Shown here piece after piece: positions 26,559 through 34,421 of a DNA stretch of 64,000 nucleotides. A program made the position numbers and the translations under genes. The notes under the pieces were generated by a model, which ran no database searches, was not told where the DNA came from, and saw only the letters and a program-made list of their open reading frames with translations. Each line of letters begins with the position of its first letter. The first letter of the stretch is position 1. Origin of the DNA: Saprospira grandis DSM 2844 (GTDB lineage: Bacteria > Bacteroidota > Bacteroidia > Chitinophagales > Saprospiraceae); contig NZ_JH719942.1 in assembly GCF_000275825.1 (NCBI RefSeq), positions 3,202,070 to 3,266,069 on the forward strand, written 5' to 3'.

Positions 26559-27003
26559 CCTGCTTTTTGCCGCCTGCGAAAAGGCCAGCGAAGAACGCTG
26601 GATCAATGAACGGAACGAAATCAGAAGCTATTTAGAACAGGCGGGAATCGACTATTATGAAGATCCCGAAGCGGGCTATTTCCTCTACTTTTTGCAAGAA
26701 CCAGATAGCCTTAAAGACCAGCCCGATATTTCTTCTACGCTAGAACTGCGCTATAAGGGCCAAATCTGGCAAGGGGCCACTTTCTACAATAGCTTTGATA
26801 GCAGCTCTGCCGATATGCTGCCCCTTTCTGGGACCATCCCCGGCTTTCAGCTCGCTAGCCAAAAGATGTATGTGGGTAGCCAAGCTGTATTTATTTTGCC
26901 CTCTCGTCTGGCTTATGGCGAGCAGGGCTTAGCTCCAGATATTCCCGGACATAGTATCCTCTCTTTTGAGCTCTCTCTAGAAGAGGTGCATGTGCATTTC
27001 TAA
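26521..27003 (+). CDS. FKBP-type peptidyl-prolyl isomerase lipoprotein
   Basis: The 160-residue protein starts MNKILGITLL and has a lipobox LLFAAC, so it is an outer- or periplasm-facing lipoprotein. The C-terminal 90 residues are FKBP-like: LELRYKGQIW, a shortened middle, LPLSGTIPGFQLA, MYVGSQAVFILPSRLAYG and a final SFELSLEEV. Such proteins assist folding in the periplasm. The domain is short and lacks part of the usual FDSS loop, so activity is not certain. The start at 26521 is chosen because it gives a clean lipoprotein signal. It overlaps the preceding gene. Confidence 0.83.
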   Translation: MNKILGITLLISSLLFAACEKASEERWINERNEIRSYLEQAGIDYYEDPEAGYFLYFLQEPDSLKDQPDISSTLELRYKGQIWQGATFYNSFDSSSADMLPLSGTIPGFQLASQKMYVGSQAVFILPSRLAYGEQGLAPDIPGHSILSFELSLEEVHVHF

Positions 27004-27020
27004 TTTCGGATTATTTTTTT

Positions 27021-27175
27021 GGGGCTGCCCCGGCCTTTGGCCGGGTCGGGCTCTGTCGTGGCTCGCTGTTCGCTCGGCCCTGCGCCGCCGAAGGCGGCTG
27101 GGTCTGCGGCTGCGCCGCCCCACTTTCCATCCCTCAGCCTGCGGCGGCTTCGCCGCCTAGGGCTGGCCTTCGGCC
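27021..27175 (+). repeat. GC-rich covarying element, copy 9
   Basis: The core is 27021-27139 with ends GGCTG/CAGCC. The variable hairpin is GCCGCC-gaa-GGCGGC and the second is GCGGC-tgc-GCCGC. Tail hairpins GGCGGC-ttc-GCCGCC and GGCTGGCC-ttc-GGCCAGCC follow. The G-rich end is 17 nt after the FKBP gene stop. Confidence 0.85.
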
Positions 27176-27206
27176 AGCCTGAAGCTTGCCCTTTGAACAA
27201 ATAATA

Positions 27207-27416
27207 ATGAAGTTTATCCCTATCTTTTATCAAAAAATAATGCTTGCTGTCCTATGTGTAGCTGTTTTTATTATGGCTAATCATCTAGTTGTAGACAACT
27301 ACAATCGCAAGAAATGTCGTGAAGTGGCCAAAACATGTGAAAATGGATTTACTGATTATAGCTATTCCAGCTATTATATAGGACGTTGCAATTGCAAGAT
27401 AGAATGTGCTGATTAG
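27207..27416 (+). CDS. Small Cys-containing membrane-anchored protein
   Basis: The 69-residue protein has one hydrophobic segment (about 7-26, IMLAVLCVAVFIMAN) and a short exterior part with Cys in KKCREVAKTCENG and GRCNCKIEC, six Cys in total including one in the helix. No family is recognised. Its composition is much more AT-rich than the flanking repeats (copies 9 and 10), and it begins at an ATG 30 nt after the copy 9 tail, so it is a plausible real small gene. Confidence 0.5.
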   Translation: MKFIPIFYQKIMLAVLCVAVFIMANHLVVDNYNRKKCREVAKTCENGFTDYSYSSYYIGRCNCKIECAD

Positions 27417-27504
27417 TAGTTTTATATGGACTGCTGATTTGGTCCAAAAGCGCCCGCTGCCCCAAGCAGCGGGCGTTCTGCGTCTAGAGGCGGCGCAGCC
27501 GCCT

Positions 27505-27658
27505 GGCTGAGGGATGGACAGCAGTGGCCGAAGGCCAGACCCAGCGGGCGAAGCCCGCGCAGGGCCGAGCAGACCTGCGAGCTGCGACAACCAGCCCCAA
27601 AGGGGCGCCAGTTCGACGAAGTAAACAGCCCGACCTGGCCAAAGGCCAGGGCAGCCCC
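27505..27658 (-). repeat. GC-rich covarying element, copy 10
   Basis: Ends are GGCTG/CAGCC. The variable hairpin is GCGGGC-ttc-GCCCGC. It includes the optional ~40-50-nt module (27585-27626) also seen in copies 11, 19 and 22. It is antisense to the flanking genes. Confidence 0.85.
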
Positions 27659-27689
27659 AAAACGTTACTAAAAACTTAAAACACATAAA

Positions 27690-27738
27690 TGTCGCCTGCG
27701 ATATAAAAACCTGAGCTATATTTGTATCGCAAGCGATA
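27690..27738 (+). promoter_or_regulatory. ohr promoter with two flanking operator palindromes
   Basis: A -7 box TATATTTG is at 27717-27724. A perfect palindrome TATCGC-aa-GCGATA lies at 27725-27738, directly after the -7 box. A near copy, TGTCGC-ct-GCGATA (one mismatch), lies at 27690-27703, centred 35 bp upstream over the -33 region. Two matching sites around the promoter of a hydroperoxide-resistance gene next to an OhrR-type regulator gene strongly suggest OhrR operators. The binding itself is inferred. Confidence 0.75.
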
Positions 27739-27766
27739 TTAAAAATCACCAAAAACCAAGATAATT

Positions 27767-28180
27767 ATGCTTATTTACAGCACAGCAGCCAAGGCCAAAG
27801 GTGGCCGAAATGGAGAAGTAGCCACAGAAGATGGCGTTTTGAGCGTATCGGTACGCATGCCCAAGGCATTGGGTGGGGCCGATGACGAGCACACGAATCC
27901 CGAGCAATTATTTGCGGCCGGTTATGCGGCTTGTTTTGATAGTGCGCTCAATTTGGTAGCCCGAACTCAAAAGCTCAAAATTACTTCTGAAATTAGAACG
28001 GAAGTGGGTTTGATGAAAAATCAGGAGGGCGGTTTTGACCTCAAAGTGGCCATTGAGGCCAAAATTGAGGGCGTAGAAAAGGCCCAAGCTCAGGCCCTTT
28101 TAGAGGCGGCCCATGCCGTTTGTCCCTATTCTAGAGCCATTCGAGGGAATGTAGATTGCAGCATTAGCCTAGCAGATTAG
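27767..28180 (+). CDS. ohr: Organic hydroperoxide resistance protein Ohr
   Basis: The 137-residue protein has the usual Ohr length. The two redox-active Cys are in YAACFDSALNLVA and AVCPYSRAIRGNV, and the N-terminal TAKAKGGRNGEV-like and TNPEQLFAAGYAACF patterns are typical. The homodimeric cytoplasmic enzyme reduces organic hydroperoxides through its reactive cysteine. Expression is probably controlled by the OhrR-like regulator encoded 72 nt downstream, through the palindromes upstream of this gene. Confidence 0.95.
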   Translation: MLIYSTAAKAKGGRNGEVATEDGVLSVSVRMPKALGGADDEHTNPEQLFAAGYAACFDSALNLVARTQKLKITSEIRTEVGLMKNQEGGFDLKVAIEAKIEGVEKAQAQALLEAAHAVCPYSRAIRGNVDCSISLAD

Positions 28181-28252
28181 GGCAAGAATTTTAATTCTTT
28201 CTAGGGAGAGGGCTATCTTTGGTCCTCTCTTTTTTTGTTTAAATTTGTGTCT

Positions 28253-28693
28253 ATGGACAAAAAAATACCTTTACGCCTCGATCAGCAGTTTTGCTTTCCC
28301 GTTTATGCGGCTTCGCGCCTGATTATTCGGGCCTATCAGCCTTTGTTGGCCCCTTTGGGCATTAGTTATCCGCAATATTTGGTCTTTTTGCTTCTTTGGG
28401 AGGAAGATGGCCGCAGCATGAAGGATTTGCGAGAGCGCCTTTTGCTCAATAGCAACACCATTACGCCCTTGATGAAGCGGATGGAAAAAGAGGGCTGGCT
28501 CCAACGCCAAAAAGATCCTCAAGATGAGCGGGTATGGCGCATTTACCTGACAGACAAAGGCCAAGCACTTAAAGAGGAGGGCCAAAAAGTGCCTACTCAA
28601 TTGATTGCGGGCCTAGAAAAAAGCGAATTGCAGTTAGAAGACCTGCAAGAACTCAAAAAAGGCCTAGAGTTGCTGATCGAACAATTGAGCTAG
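28253..28693 (+). CDS. ohrR: MarR-family redox regulator OhrR
   Basis: This 146-residue protein has a winged-helix DNA-binding core (GISYPQYLVFLLLWEEDG, LLLNSNTITPLMKRME, then the wing DPQDERVWRIYLT). The peroxide-sensing Cys is in the N-terminal QQFCFPVYAASR, with the partner Tyr residues in the same area, as in other OhrR proteins. It would repress ohr and release DNA when that Cys is oxidised. The ATG at 28253 gives the standard N-terminus MDKKIPLRLDQQFCF. Confidence 0.93.
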   Translation: MDKKIPLRLDQQFCFPVYAASRLIIRAYQPLLAPLGISYPQYLVFLLLWEEDGRSMKDLRERLLLNSNTITPLMKRMEKEGWLQRQKDPQDERVWRIYLTDKGQALKEEGQKVPTQLIAGLEKSELQLEDLQELKKGLELLIEQLS

Positions 28694-28707
28694 TTCGATA
28701 AGTTGTT

Positions 28708-28715
28708 TATCTTTG
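28708..28715 (+). promoter_or_regulatory. Putative -7 box for lpxB
   Basis: TATCTTTG fits TAnnTTTG, with a TTG 20 nt upstream at 28685-28687. It lies 15 nt after the ohrR stop and 25 nt before the lpxB start, so lpxB probably has its own promoter. Confidence 0.5.
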
Positions 28716-28740
28716 CGCCCATCAGCAAAACTCTATTTTC

Positions 28741-29862
28741 TTGAAATATTACTGCATTGCCGGAGAAGCTTCTGGCGACCTACACGCTAGCTTTTTGCTT
28801 TCGGCCCTCAACGCCCTAGATCCACAAGCCCAGTTTCGCGCTTGGGGCGGCGATCTTATGCAGGCCCAAGGGGCCAAGCTAGACAAACACATTCGGGAGC
28901 TAGCCATTATGGGCCCCGTGGAGGTTTTGCTCAAGATTTTTAAGATTTTCCAGAACTTTGCCGATTGCAAAAAGAATATTCTCGACTTTCAGCCAGATGT
29001 ACTCATTCTCATTGATTATTCGGGCTTTAATCTGCGCATGGCCAAATGGGCCAAAAGCCAAGGACTAAAGGTAGTGTACTATATTTCGCCTCAGGTTTGG
29101 GCCAGCCGCGCTAGCCGTGTCGAGAAGATCAAGCAATATGTAGACGAAATGTATGTGATTTTGCCTTTTGAGGAGGAATTTTACCGCCAAAGGGGCATGA
29201 AGGTGCATTATGTAGGCCATCCGCTGATTGAGGTGGTGGATAAACACCGGCCTAATCCCGATTTTCTGGCCCAAAATAATTTAAGCGCAGAACAACCCAT
29301 TATTGCGCTTTTGCCCGGTAGCCGAAAACAAGAAATTCGCTCTATTCTCTCCTTGATGCTAACGGTTTTGCCAAATTTTCCAAAGGTCCAATTTGTAGTG
29401 GCGGGCGCCCCGAGCTTAGATCCCGAATTTTACCGCAATTTCTTGGCCCCTTTTCCTCAAGTCACTTTTGTCCAAAACAAAACCTACGACCTGATGGCGC
29501 ATAGTCAAGCGGCCCTGGTTACCTCGGGCACGGCCACTTTAGAGGCCGCCCTTTTCGAGCTCCCGCAGTTGGTTTGCTATAAAACGCACCCAATTTTTTA
29601 TTGGATTGCTAAGCAAATTATTAAGGTTCCTTATATTTCGCTGGTCAATTTGATTATGCAAAAGGAGTTGGTGCCCGAATTGATCCAAAATGAGTTGAAT
29701 CCTCAACGCCTAAAAGCAGAACTCCAACAACTTTTTGAGGACGAAAACCGTCAACGTATAGCCCAAGAATATAAGGCGCTGCGCAATAAACTTGGCCAAG
29801 CTGGCGCTCCTCAGCGGGTGGCCCAAGGCATTTTGAAGTTTCTGGCGCCTCCAAAAAATTAA
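28741..29862 (+). CDS. lpxB: Lipid-A-disaccharide synthase, TTG start
   Basis: The 373-residue protein is of normal LpxB length. N-terminal MKYYCIAGEASGDLH is the family signature. VLIDYSGFNLRMAKWA, the block YYISPQVWASR, HYVGHPLIEV, LLPGSRKQEI and VTSGTATLEAALF follow in order. It condenses UDP-diacylglucosamine with lipid X at the inner membrane during lipid A synthesis. The initiation codon is TTG: no in-frame ATG exists between it and the upstream stop at 28699. The GNAT gene starts 3 nt after its stop, so the two are probably one operon. Confidence 0.95.
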   Translation: MKYYCIAGEASGDLHASFLLSALNALDPQAQFRAWGGDLMQAQGAKLDKHIRELAIMGPVEVLLKIFKIFQNFADCKKNILDFQPDVLILIDYSGFNLRMAKWAKSQGLKVVYYISPQVWASRASRVEKIKQYVDEMYVILPFEEEFYRQRGMKVHYVGHPLIEVVDKHRPNPDFLAQNNLSAEQPIIALLPGSRKQEIRSILSLMLTVLPNFPKVQFVVAGAPSLDPEFYRNFLAPFPQVTFVQNKTYDLMAHSQAALVTSGTATLEAALFELPQLVCYKTHPIFYWIAKQIIKVPYISLVNLIMQKELVPELIQNELNPQRLKAELQQLFEDENRQRIAQEYKALRNKLGQAGAPQRVAQGILKFLAPPKN

Positions 29863-29865
29863 GAT

Positions 29866-30399
29866 ATGATGTACTTAGCACAAATTGAATTTGCCTCCCC
29901 AAATTATGACGATTTGGTGGCCCTCCGCAAAGAGGCCCTAATTGACCCCCTAAAAATGACTTTTGAACTAGAGGACTGGGCCGCGGAGGCCGAGCTTTTG
30001 CATTATGCCCTCTTTTCTGAAGAGCATGAACTCCTGGGCGGCGTGATCCTCAAACCCGAAATCGAAACGGAGGCGGGCAAACGCAACGAAAAAGCCGAAT
30101 TGCAGCAAATCGTGATCGCTCCCGAATATCAGGGCCAAGGCCTTGGCCGATTTATGCTCTCTCAACTGGAAAGAGTGGCCCTTTTTGCAGGCTGGAACCA
30201 CCTCAGTCTGCTCACGCATACCGCCGCTAAGGCCTTCTATGAAAAATTAGGCTATAAGCAACAAGGCAAAGATAAAATGATTCAAGATCAGGCCCACCAC
30301 CTGATGGTTAAACGCATGAAAGAGGAGTTTCTGGTAGAGGCCCAAGCTCCTCAATTAGAAGCCCCCACTACCGAAGAAACAACAGAAGACGAGCAGTAA
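29866..30399 (+). CDS. GNAT-family N-acetyltransferase
   Basis: The 177-residue protein has the acetyl-CoA binding motif A in ELQQIVIAPEYQGQGLGRFML (R/Q-x-x-G-x-G/A pattern QGQGLG) and motif B in LLTHTAAKAFYEKLGY. About 25 acidic residues at the C-terminus form a tail. The acceptor substrate is unknown. It follows lpxB by only 3 nt and starts with two consecutive ATG codons, so translational coupling is likely. Confidence 0.88.
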   Translation: MMYLAQIEFASPNYDDLVALRKEALIDPLKMTFELEDWAAEAELLHYALFSEEHELLGGVILKPEIETEAGKRNEKAELQQIVIAPEYQGQGLGRFMLSQLERVALFAGWNHLSLLTHTAAKAFYEKLGYKQQGKDKMIQDQAHHLMVKRMKEEFLVEAQAPQLEAPTTEETTEDEQ

Positions 30400-30410
30400 G
30401 ATAAGGATTT

Positions 30411-30571
30411 GGGGCCTCCGCCTCGCTGCGCTTGTCGGCGGTTACTCCCTTCGGTCGTCGAACTGCGGCCTAAAGGCCTTGTTGTCGTTTCGGCGCTCGC
30501 AGCTCTGCTCGGCCCTTAGCCAGCAAGCTGGCTCGGTCTGGCCTTCGGCCACCCCTGCAGATCGCTAGGCC
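30411..30571 (+). repeat. GC-rich covarying element, copy 11
   Basis: Ends are GGCCT/AGGCC. The variable hairpin is AGCCAGC-aa-GCTGGCT. It includes the optional module at 30441-30490 with its own stem GGCCT-aa-AGGCC. The G-rich end is 11 nt after the acetyltransferase stop. Confidence 0.85.
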
Positions 30572-30624
30572 TGCGGCCCTTCTAGATCCAAAAGTACCTT
30601 CGCTTCATCATAAAAACAGCTAAA

Positions 30625-32061
30625 TTGAAAAAAGGAACCACCTTAGAATTAGATATCGTAGATATGGCCTTTGGCGGCAAAGGCATTGCTAAACTCCCTA
30701 CCGAAAATGGGGAGTTTATTGTCTTTGTAAACAATAGTATTCCGGGCCAAAAAGTAGCGGCCCGCATCACCAAAAAGAAAAAGCGCTTTGCCGAGGCCAA
30801 GCTCGTTAAGGTGTTGCAGCCCGCAGCCGAAGAAACAGAATTGCCTTACCAACGGATTCCAGGCGCTCCTTTTGCCGCCTGGCCCATAGAAAAGCAAAGA
30901 ACGGCCAAAGAACAATCTACCCTAGAGATGTTTAAGCGCCTAGGCGAATGGGAAAATGTAGAAGAGGTTTTTGAGGGCTATATTGCCTCTCCAAAAAGCT
31001 GGCACTACCGCAACAAAATGGAATATTCTTTTTCTAGCCTCCGCTCTGAGCTAGGGACCGAAGAAGAAAGTTGGGATTTTGCTCTGGGCTTCAAAAGAAG
31101 AGGCCAATGGTGGGCCGTAGAAAACCTAGATGCAGATTCTGGCCTCTTTGATGAGCAGCTGGAGTCGCAGCTGCTCCGCATTCGTGAGTTTTGCGAAAAA
31201 ACAGGCCTTCCCGCTTGGGACCCCGCCAAAAGCGAAGGCTTTTTCCGCTTTTTGGTGGTCCGCAAATCATTTGCTCAAGATGCGCTTTTGTTTAATTTGG
31301 TGACCACCTCTAAGGGCTTGGACCAATTTGACCAGACCGCTTTTGTGGCCCTGCTCAAAGATATTTTGGGCGAAGACCGCCTAGCTGGCGTTTTGCATAG
31401 CCTCAATGATGAGGTGGGCGATGCCGTTAAGCAATTGCCCGAAAACCAAAAGCTACTTTATGGCGAACCCAAGGTGGTAGAAGAATTATTGGGTCTCTCT
31501 TTTGAGATTTCTATGCAGAGCTTTTTCCAGACGAATCCCGCCTGCGCAGAGCTGCTCTACCAAAGAGCCATTGCTTATGCTGAAGAAGCTATAGCCAAAT
31601 TGGGCCAAAATGACCTTTGGGTCATGGACCTCTTTTGTGGAACGGGAACCATTGCTCAGCTTTTGAGCCGCAGCCCCAAAATTCAAAAAATTATTGGGGT
31701 AGATATTGTCCCTGAAGCCATTGAGGATGCGGCCAAAAATGCGGCCCGCAACAATATTGAAGGCATTGAGTTTTATGCGGCCGATGTGCGCAAATTCCTT
31801 TGGGAATATCCGCAGTTTAAGCAAAAGATTGGGGTCATTGTTTTGGATCCGCCTCGTGGGGGAATTGTACCCAAGGCCCTCAAAAGAGTAATTGAATTGG
31901 AGGCGCCTGCTATCGTTTACATTTCTTGTAACCCAGCCACACAAGCTCGCGATAGCTTGGTCCTAAGAGAAGCAGGTTATGAGGCGGCAAAACTCAGTTT
32001 GGTGGACCAGTTTCCGCATACTAGCCATATTGAATCGGTCATTTTATACCTAAAAAAATAG
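30625..32061 (+). CDS. rlmD: RlmD-type 23S rRNA uracil-C5 methyltransferase, TTG start
   Basis: This 478-residue protein has an N-terminal TRAM domain (about 1-65, DMAFGGKGIAKL, FVNNSIPGQKVAARI) and a C-terminal SAM-binding methyltransferase domain with VMDLFCGTGTIAQLL, IVLDPPRGG and YISCNPATQARD, where the Cys is the catalytic nucleophile. It methylates a uracil of 23S rRNA; position 1939 is inferred from the family. Translation starts at TTG: no in-frame ATG occurs after the upstream stop at 30583. The four-Cys iron-sulfur motif of E. coli RlmD was not found. Confidence 0.9.
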   Translation: MKKGTTLELDIVDMAFGGKGIAKLPTENGEFIVFVNNSIPGQKVAARITKKKKRFAEAKLVKVLQPAAEETELPYQRIPGAPFAAWPIEKQRTAKEQSTLEMFKRLGEWENVEEVFEGYIASPKSWHYRNKMEYSFSSLRSELGTEEESWDFALGFKRRGQWWAVENLDADSGLFDEQLESQLLRIREFCEKTGLPAWDPAKSEGFFRFLVVRKSFAQDALLFNLVTTSKGLDQFDQTAFVALLKDILGEDRLAGVLHSLNDEVGDAVKQLPENQKLLYGEPKVVEELLGLSFEISMQSFFQTNPACAELLYQRAIAYAEEAIAKLGQNDLWVMDLFCGTGTIAQLLSRSPKIQKIIGVDIVPEAIEDAAKNAARNNIEGIEFYAADVRKFLWEYPQFKQKIGVIVLDPPRGGIVPKALKRVIELEAPAIVYISCNPATQARDSLVLREAGYEAAKLSLVDQFPHTSHIESVILYLKK

Positions 32062-32107
32062 CCCAGGCGTCTGGGAAATAGCAGGTGGGCTTTGCCCGCC
32101 TGCTATT

Positions 32108-32219
32108 GGCCTAGCGATGTGGAGGGGTGGCCAAAGGCCAGACCGAGCCAGCTTGCTGGCGAAGGGCCGAGCGAATAGCGAGCCCCGAAACGTAGCGCCT
32201 GCCGTAGGCAGGAGGCCCC
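32108..32219 (-). repeat. GC-rich covarying element, copy 12
   Basis: Ends are GGCCT/AGGCC. The variable hairpin is GCCAGC-aa-GCTGGC. It lies antisense to both neighbours, and its G-rich end is 16 nt before the next start codon. Confidence 0.85.
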
Positions 32220-32235
32220 AAAAAATAGAAAAATC

Positions 32236-33453
32236 TTGCGATTTTATAAGAACTTGATTCCCCCAATTTGGCAAACTGCCCGCGCCATTTTGCAAGAGGG
32301 AGCCCATGCACACCGCAGCATACAGCAGCTTTTGCGGAGCAATAAGAAATGGGGCAGCCGCGACCGCCGTTTTGTGGCCGAGCAAATTTATGAGCTCATC
32401 CGCTGGTATCGTTTGTATTATGAGGTTGCCTTGGAGCGGCCACCAGAAACGGAAGCCGATTGGTGGTTGATGCTAAAAACTGCTTGGTTGTTGCAAGGGC
32501 ATCAGCCGCCAGAAGATTGGCCAGAAATGCAGGGATTGGATAGCCTAGAAATCTGGCGTCGGCATCGCTTGGCGGTAGAAAATCGAGCGATTCGGGAGTC
32601 TATTCCGGATTGGTTGGAGGAGCGTGCCCTGCAGGAAGTGGGAGAGGAGCGCTGGGCCAAATTATTGCCTGCCCTCAATAGTTCTGCCGATGTAGTTTTG
32701 CGAAGCAATAGCCTTAAAGCGCCTCGGCAAAAGGTCTTGCATCGTTTGCGCAAAGAAGGCTTGCCTGTAGAGCTTTTGGGTGATCGGGAGGCTTTGGTCT
32801 TGGGCCAAAATCGAAAATTTACCCATTTAAAATCTTATGAAGCAGGTTGGTTTGAGGTGCAGGATTATGCCTCTCAGCAGCTGGCTCATTTTCTCAAGCC
32901 GCAGGCGGGCCGTTATTTGGTAGATGCTTGTGCTGGGGCGGGTGGAAAGAGTTTGCACCTAGCTGCTTTGATGAAAAATCGGGGAGAAATATTGTCTATG
33001 GACCTCTCTGAGTATAAGCTCAAAGAGCTGCGCAAGCGGGCCAAAAGAGCGGGAGTAAGCATCATTAAAACGGAGAAAATTCCTGCCTCGGGGCGTTTTT
33101 CGCCAGCCTACTACAACATGGCCGATTATTTGGTTTTGGATGTACCTTGTTCGGGTTTGGGGGTATTGCGTCGAAACCCACAGACAAAATGGATCATCAA
33201 GCCAGCGTTTTTGGAAGAAATACAGGCTACTCAGGCGCATATTTTAAGAGAATATTCGCTTTTGTGTAAGCCTGGCGGGCAGTTGCTCTATGCCACCTGT
33301 AGCATTCTGCCTTCAGAAAATGAGTGGCAGGTACAGCGGTTTTTGCAAAGCAAGGACGGCCAAGAGTTCGAATTGCTCAAAGAGCAGCATTTAGGGCCAG
33401 ATCGTGGGCCAGAAGATGGCTTTTATATGGCGCTATTGGCCCGTAAAGGCTGA
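32236..33453 (+). CDS. RsmB/NOP2-type RNA cytosine-C5 methyltransferase, TTG start
   Basis: The 405-residue protein has an N-terminal helical NusB-like region (about 1-110, KWGSRDRRFVAEQIYELIRW) and a C-terminal RNA m5C methyltransferase domain. The SAM site is VDACAGAGGKSLHLAAL, and the two catalytic Cys are in VLDVPCSGLGVLRRNPQTKW and LLYATCSILPSENEWQV. It probably modifies 16S rRNA. RsmB itself is a candidate, but other NOP2 family members are possible. The TTG start follows an A-rich leader of 16 nt after repeat copy 12. Confidence 0.9.
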   Translation: MRFYKNLIPPIWQTARAILQEGAHAHRSIQQLLRSNKKWGSRDRRFVAEQIYELIRWYRLYYEVALERPPETEADWWLMLKTAWLLQGHQPPEDWPEMQGLDSLEIWRRHRLAVENRAIRESIPDWLEERALQEVGEERWAKLLPALNSSADVVLRSNSLKAPRQKVLHRLRKEGLPVELLGDREALVLGQNRKFTHLKSYEAGWFEVQDYASQQLAHFLKPQAGRYLVDACAGAGGKSLHLAALMKNRGEILSMDLSEYKLKELRKRAKRAGVSIIKTEKIPASGRFSPAYYNMADYLVLDVPCSGLGVLRRNPQTKWIIKPAFLEEIQATQAHILREYSLLCKPGGQLLYATCSILPSENEWQVQRFLQSKDGQEFELLKEQHLGPDRGPEDGFYMALLARKG

Positions 33454-33570
33454 TTTCTGAAGCGATAAAAGATGTTTTTCGGTCAACTTCATTATTTTAG
33501 GGCGCTTTTAAGGAAAAACTAAAAACCCTTAAGGCGCTGATAAGGTCCGAAAAAAGTTGAATAACTTATA

Positions 33571-33578
33571 TATATTTG
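33571..33578 (+). promoter_or_regulatory. Putative -7 box for the GT2 gene
   Basis: TATATTTG fits TAnnTTTG and lies 65 nt before the TTG start. No -33 TTTG at the right spacing is visible. Confidence 0.35.
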
Positions 33579-33642
33579 CTCAATCCCCATTGGGCCAAAT
33601 ATACTTTGCATAAAGAGCGAAATCTCAATAAAATCTAGCAAA

Positions 33643-34386
33643 TTGGCAAGTGAAAATTTGGTGATTATACCCACCTACAACGAAATTGAAAACATCGAGA
33701 ATATTATTCGAGCGGTGCTGGCTTTGTCCGCAGATTGCTCCTTTGATATTTTGGTTGTCGATGATGGCTCTCCGGATGGTACAGCCGAAAAAGTACAGGA
33801 GTTACAAAAAGAAGTTTCCGATCGGCTTTTTTTGATGCAAAGAGCAGGTAAACAAGGACTAGGAACGGCTTATATCGCAGGCTTTAAATGGGCCTTGGAG
33901 CGAGACTATCAATATATTTTTGAGATGGATGCCGATTTTTCGCATAATCCCAAAGATCTCCCTCGCTTGGCCAAGGCTTGCCAAGAGGCTGGAGTGGGAG
34001 TAAGTGTAGGTTCTCGCTATGTTCGGGGCGGAAAATTAGTCAATTGGCCCATCAAACGCATCCTGATGTCAAGAGGGGCCTCTTTTTATGTTCGCTTGAT
34101 TACTTGGATGCCCGTTTCTGATGCTACGGCTGGCTTTGTTTGCTACAAACGAGACTTTTTGGCCCAACTAGATTTTGAAAAAATTCGATTTAAAGGCTAT
34201 GCCTTCCAAATTGAAATGAAGTTTGCCGCCTGGCAATTGGGCTTCAAACTCCGAGAAGTACCTATCACCTTTAAGGACCGAGAAGAAGGCGCCTCCAAAA
34301 TGAGTACGGCGATCTTTAGCGAGGCCTTCTGGGGCGTTTGGAGTATGCGCTTTAAGGCCTTTCGCAATTCTTATGCCCGACAATAG
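33643..34386 (+). CDS. Dolichol-phosphate-mannose-synthase-type glycosyltransferase (GT2), TTG start
   Basis: This 247-residue protein begins with LVIIPTYNEIENIENI, then VVDDGSPDGTAE and EMDADFSHNPKDL (the DXD-type metal site), and a KDREEGASKMS motif near the end. There are no C-terminal membrane segments. Family members transfer mannose or glucose from a nucleotide sugar onto polyprenyl phosphate at the cytoplasmic face of the membrane. TTG is the only plausible start: no ATG occurs in frame for at least 40 nt upstream. lepB follows after 35 nt on the same strand. Confidence 0.9.
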   Translation: MASENLVIIPTYNEIENIENIIRAVLALSADCSFDILVVDDGSPDGTAEKVQELQKEVSDRLFLMQRAGKQGLGTAYIAGFKWALERDYQYIFEMDADFSHNPKDLPRLAKACQEAGVGVSVGSRYVRGGKLVNWPIKRILMSRGASFYVRLITWMPVSDATAGFVCYKRDFLAQLDFEKIRFKGYAFQIEMKFAAWQLGFKLREVPITFKDREEGASKMSTAIFSEAFWGVWSMRFKAFRNSYARQ

Positions 34387-34421
34387 GGCCTTTCTTTGCT
34401 ACAATAATTATAATATTATAT

